5,530 nucleotides of DNA, from assembly GCA_021797955.1 (NCBI GenBank), contig JAJZYV010000150.1, forward strand, positions 1 to 5,530, written 5' to 3'. This document shows positions 5,522 to 5,530 of the stretch, piece by piece. This DNA comes from Thermoplasmata archaeon. Lineage in GTDB: Archaea > Thermoplasmatota > Thermoplasmata > Thermoplasmatales > Thermoplasmataceae. The notes beneath the pieces were generated by a model. That model saw only the letters and a list, made by a program, of their open reading frames with translations. It searched no databases and was not told the origin of the DNA. Position 1 is the first letter of the stretch, and each line of letters starts with the position of its first letter. The translations under genes were made by a program, and so were the position numbers.

Positions 5522-5530
5522 AAATTATAA

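Larger units (their letters stand above)
4248..5522 (+). mobile_element. Intact insertion sequence with a zinc-ribbon DDE transposase (IS256/MULE-like)
   Basis: The element carries one intact transposase gene and inverted repeats at both ends. The repeats share the 10-bp core GACATTGTCA and, exactly seven bases inward on each side, the heptamer GTTGATA. The precise outer boundary is uncertain. AATTATA occurs outside both ends (4241-4247 and 5523-5529) and could be a 7-bp target duplication, but the two ends would then be unequal by about four bases, so this is tentative. The element is less AT-rich than the sequence left of 3000. It lies next to the IS5-like element in the same orientation. 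The right boundary is only a few bases from the end of the window and could extend past it. Confidence 0.75.

Noticed and set aside
5462..5522. IS200/IS605-type end because of the strong subterminal hairpins
   Set aside because: The encoded enzyme has a DDE triad with a C-x2-H motif and not the HUH and tyrosine motifs of that family, and the element has terminal inverted repeats.

Overview
The window looks archaeal. Intergenic DNA is very AT-rich, archaeal-type TATA boxes lie about 26 bp upstream of probable leaderless starts, one gene carries an AGGTGA ribosome-binding site, and arginine and isoleucine codons are dominated by AGA/AGG and ATA. The two transposases resemble, from memory and without any search, those of Thermoplasmatales-type acidophiles such as Ferroplasma or Thermoplasma. 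That lineage assignment is an inference of moderate to low confidence.

Left half (1-2841): an AT-rich glycoconjugate island with two divergent genes. A PIG-L/LmbE-type zinc de-N-acetylase lies on the minus strand (363-1256). A GT4-type retaining glycosyltransferase lies on the plus strand, most likely starting at 1687 and ending at 2841. They share a 430-bp AT-rich intergenic region. A GT4 enzyme beside a PIG-L deacetylase recalls the transfer-then-deacetylate logic of PIG-A/PIG-L and BshA/BshB. The natural inference is a small module that adds an N-acetylated amino sugar to an acceptor (lipid, glycan or small molecule) and then removes the acetyl group. The acceptor cannot be read from the sequence.

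Right half (about 3036-5530): two insertion sequences in tandem, visibly richer in G+C than the left half. The first (3040-4188) is an IS5-family element with 15-bp terminal inverted repeats (one mismatch) and a 4-bp AATA target duplication. Its transposase is broken by two TGA stops and a one-base deletion, although the three catalytic acidic residues remain. The second (about 4248-5522) carries an intact 398-aa DDE transposase with an N-terminal zinc ribbon and a C-x2-H motif of the IS256/MULE type. Its ends share a palindromic core plus a spaced GTTGATA motif, and its stop codon lies inside the right inverted repeat.

No tRNA, rRNA or CRISPR array was found. The most notable points are the paired deacetylase and glycosyltransferase, with an altered zinc-site motif in the deacetylase; the unusual ends of the second IS, including a nested hairpin inside the coding region; an 11-bp perfect stem-loop at 79-108; and a pair of direct repeats upstream of the glycosyltransferase promoter. 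I do not see clear evidence of a wholly new defence or mobile system.
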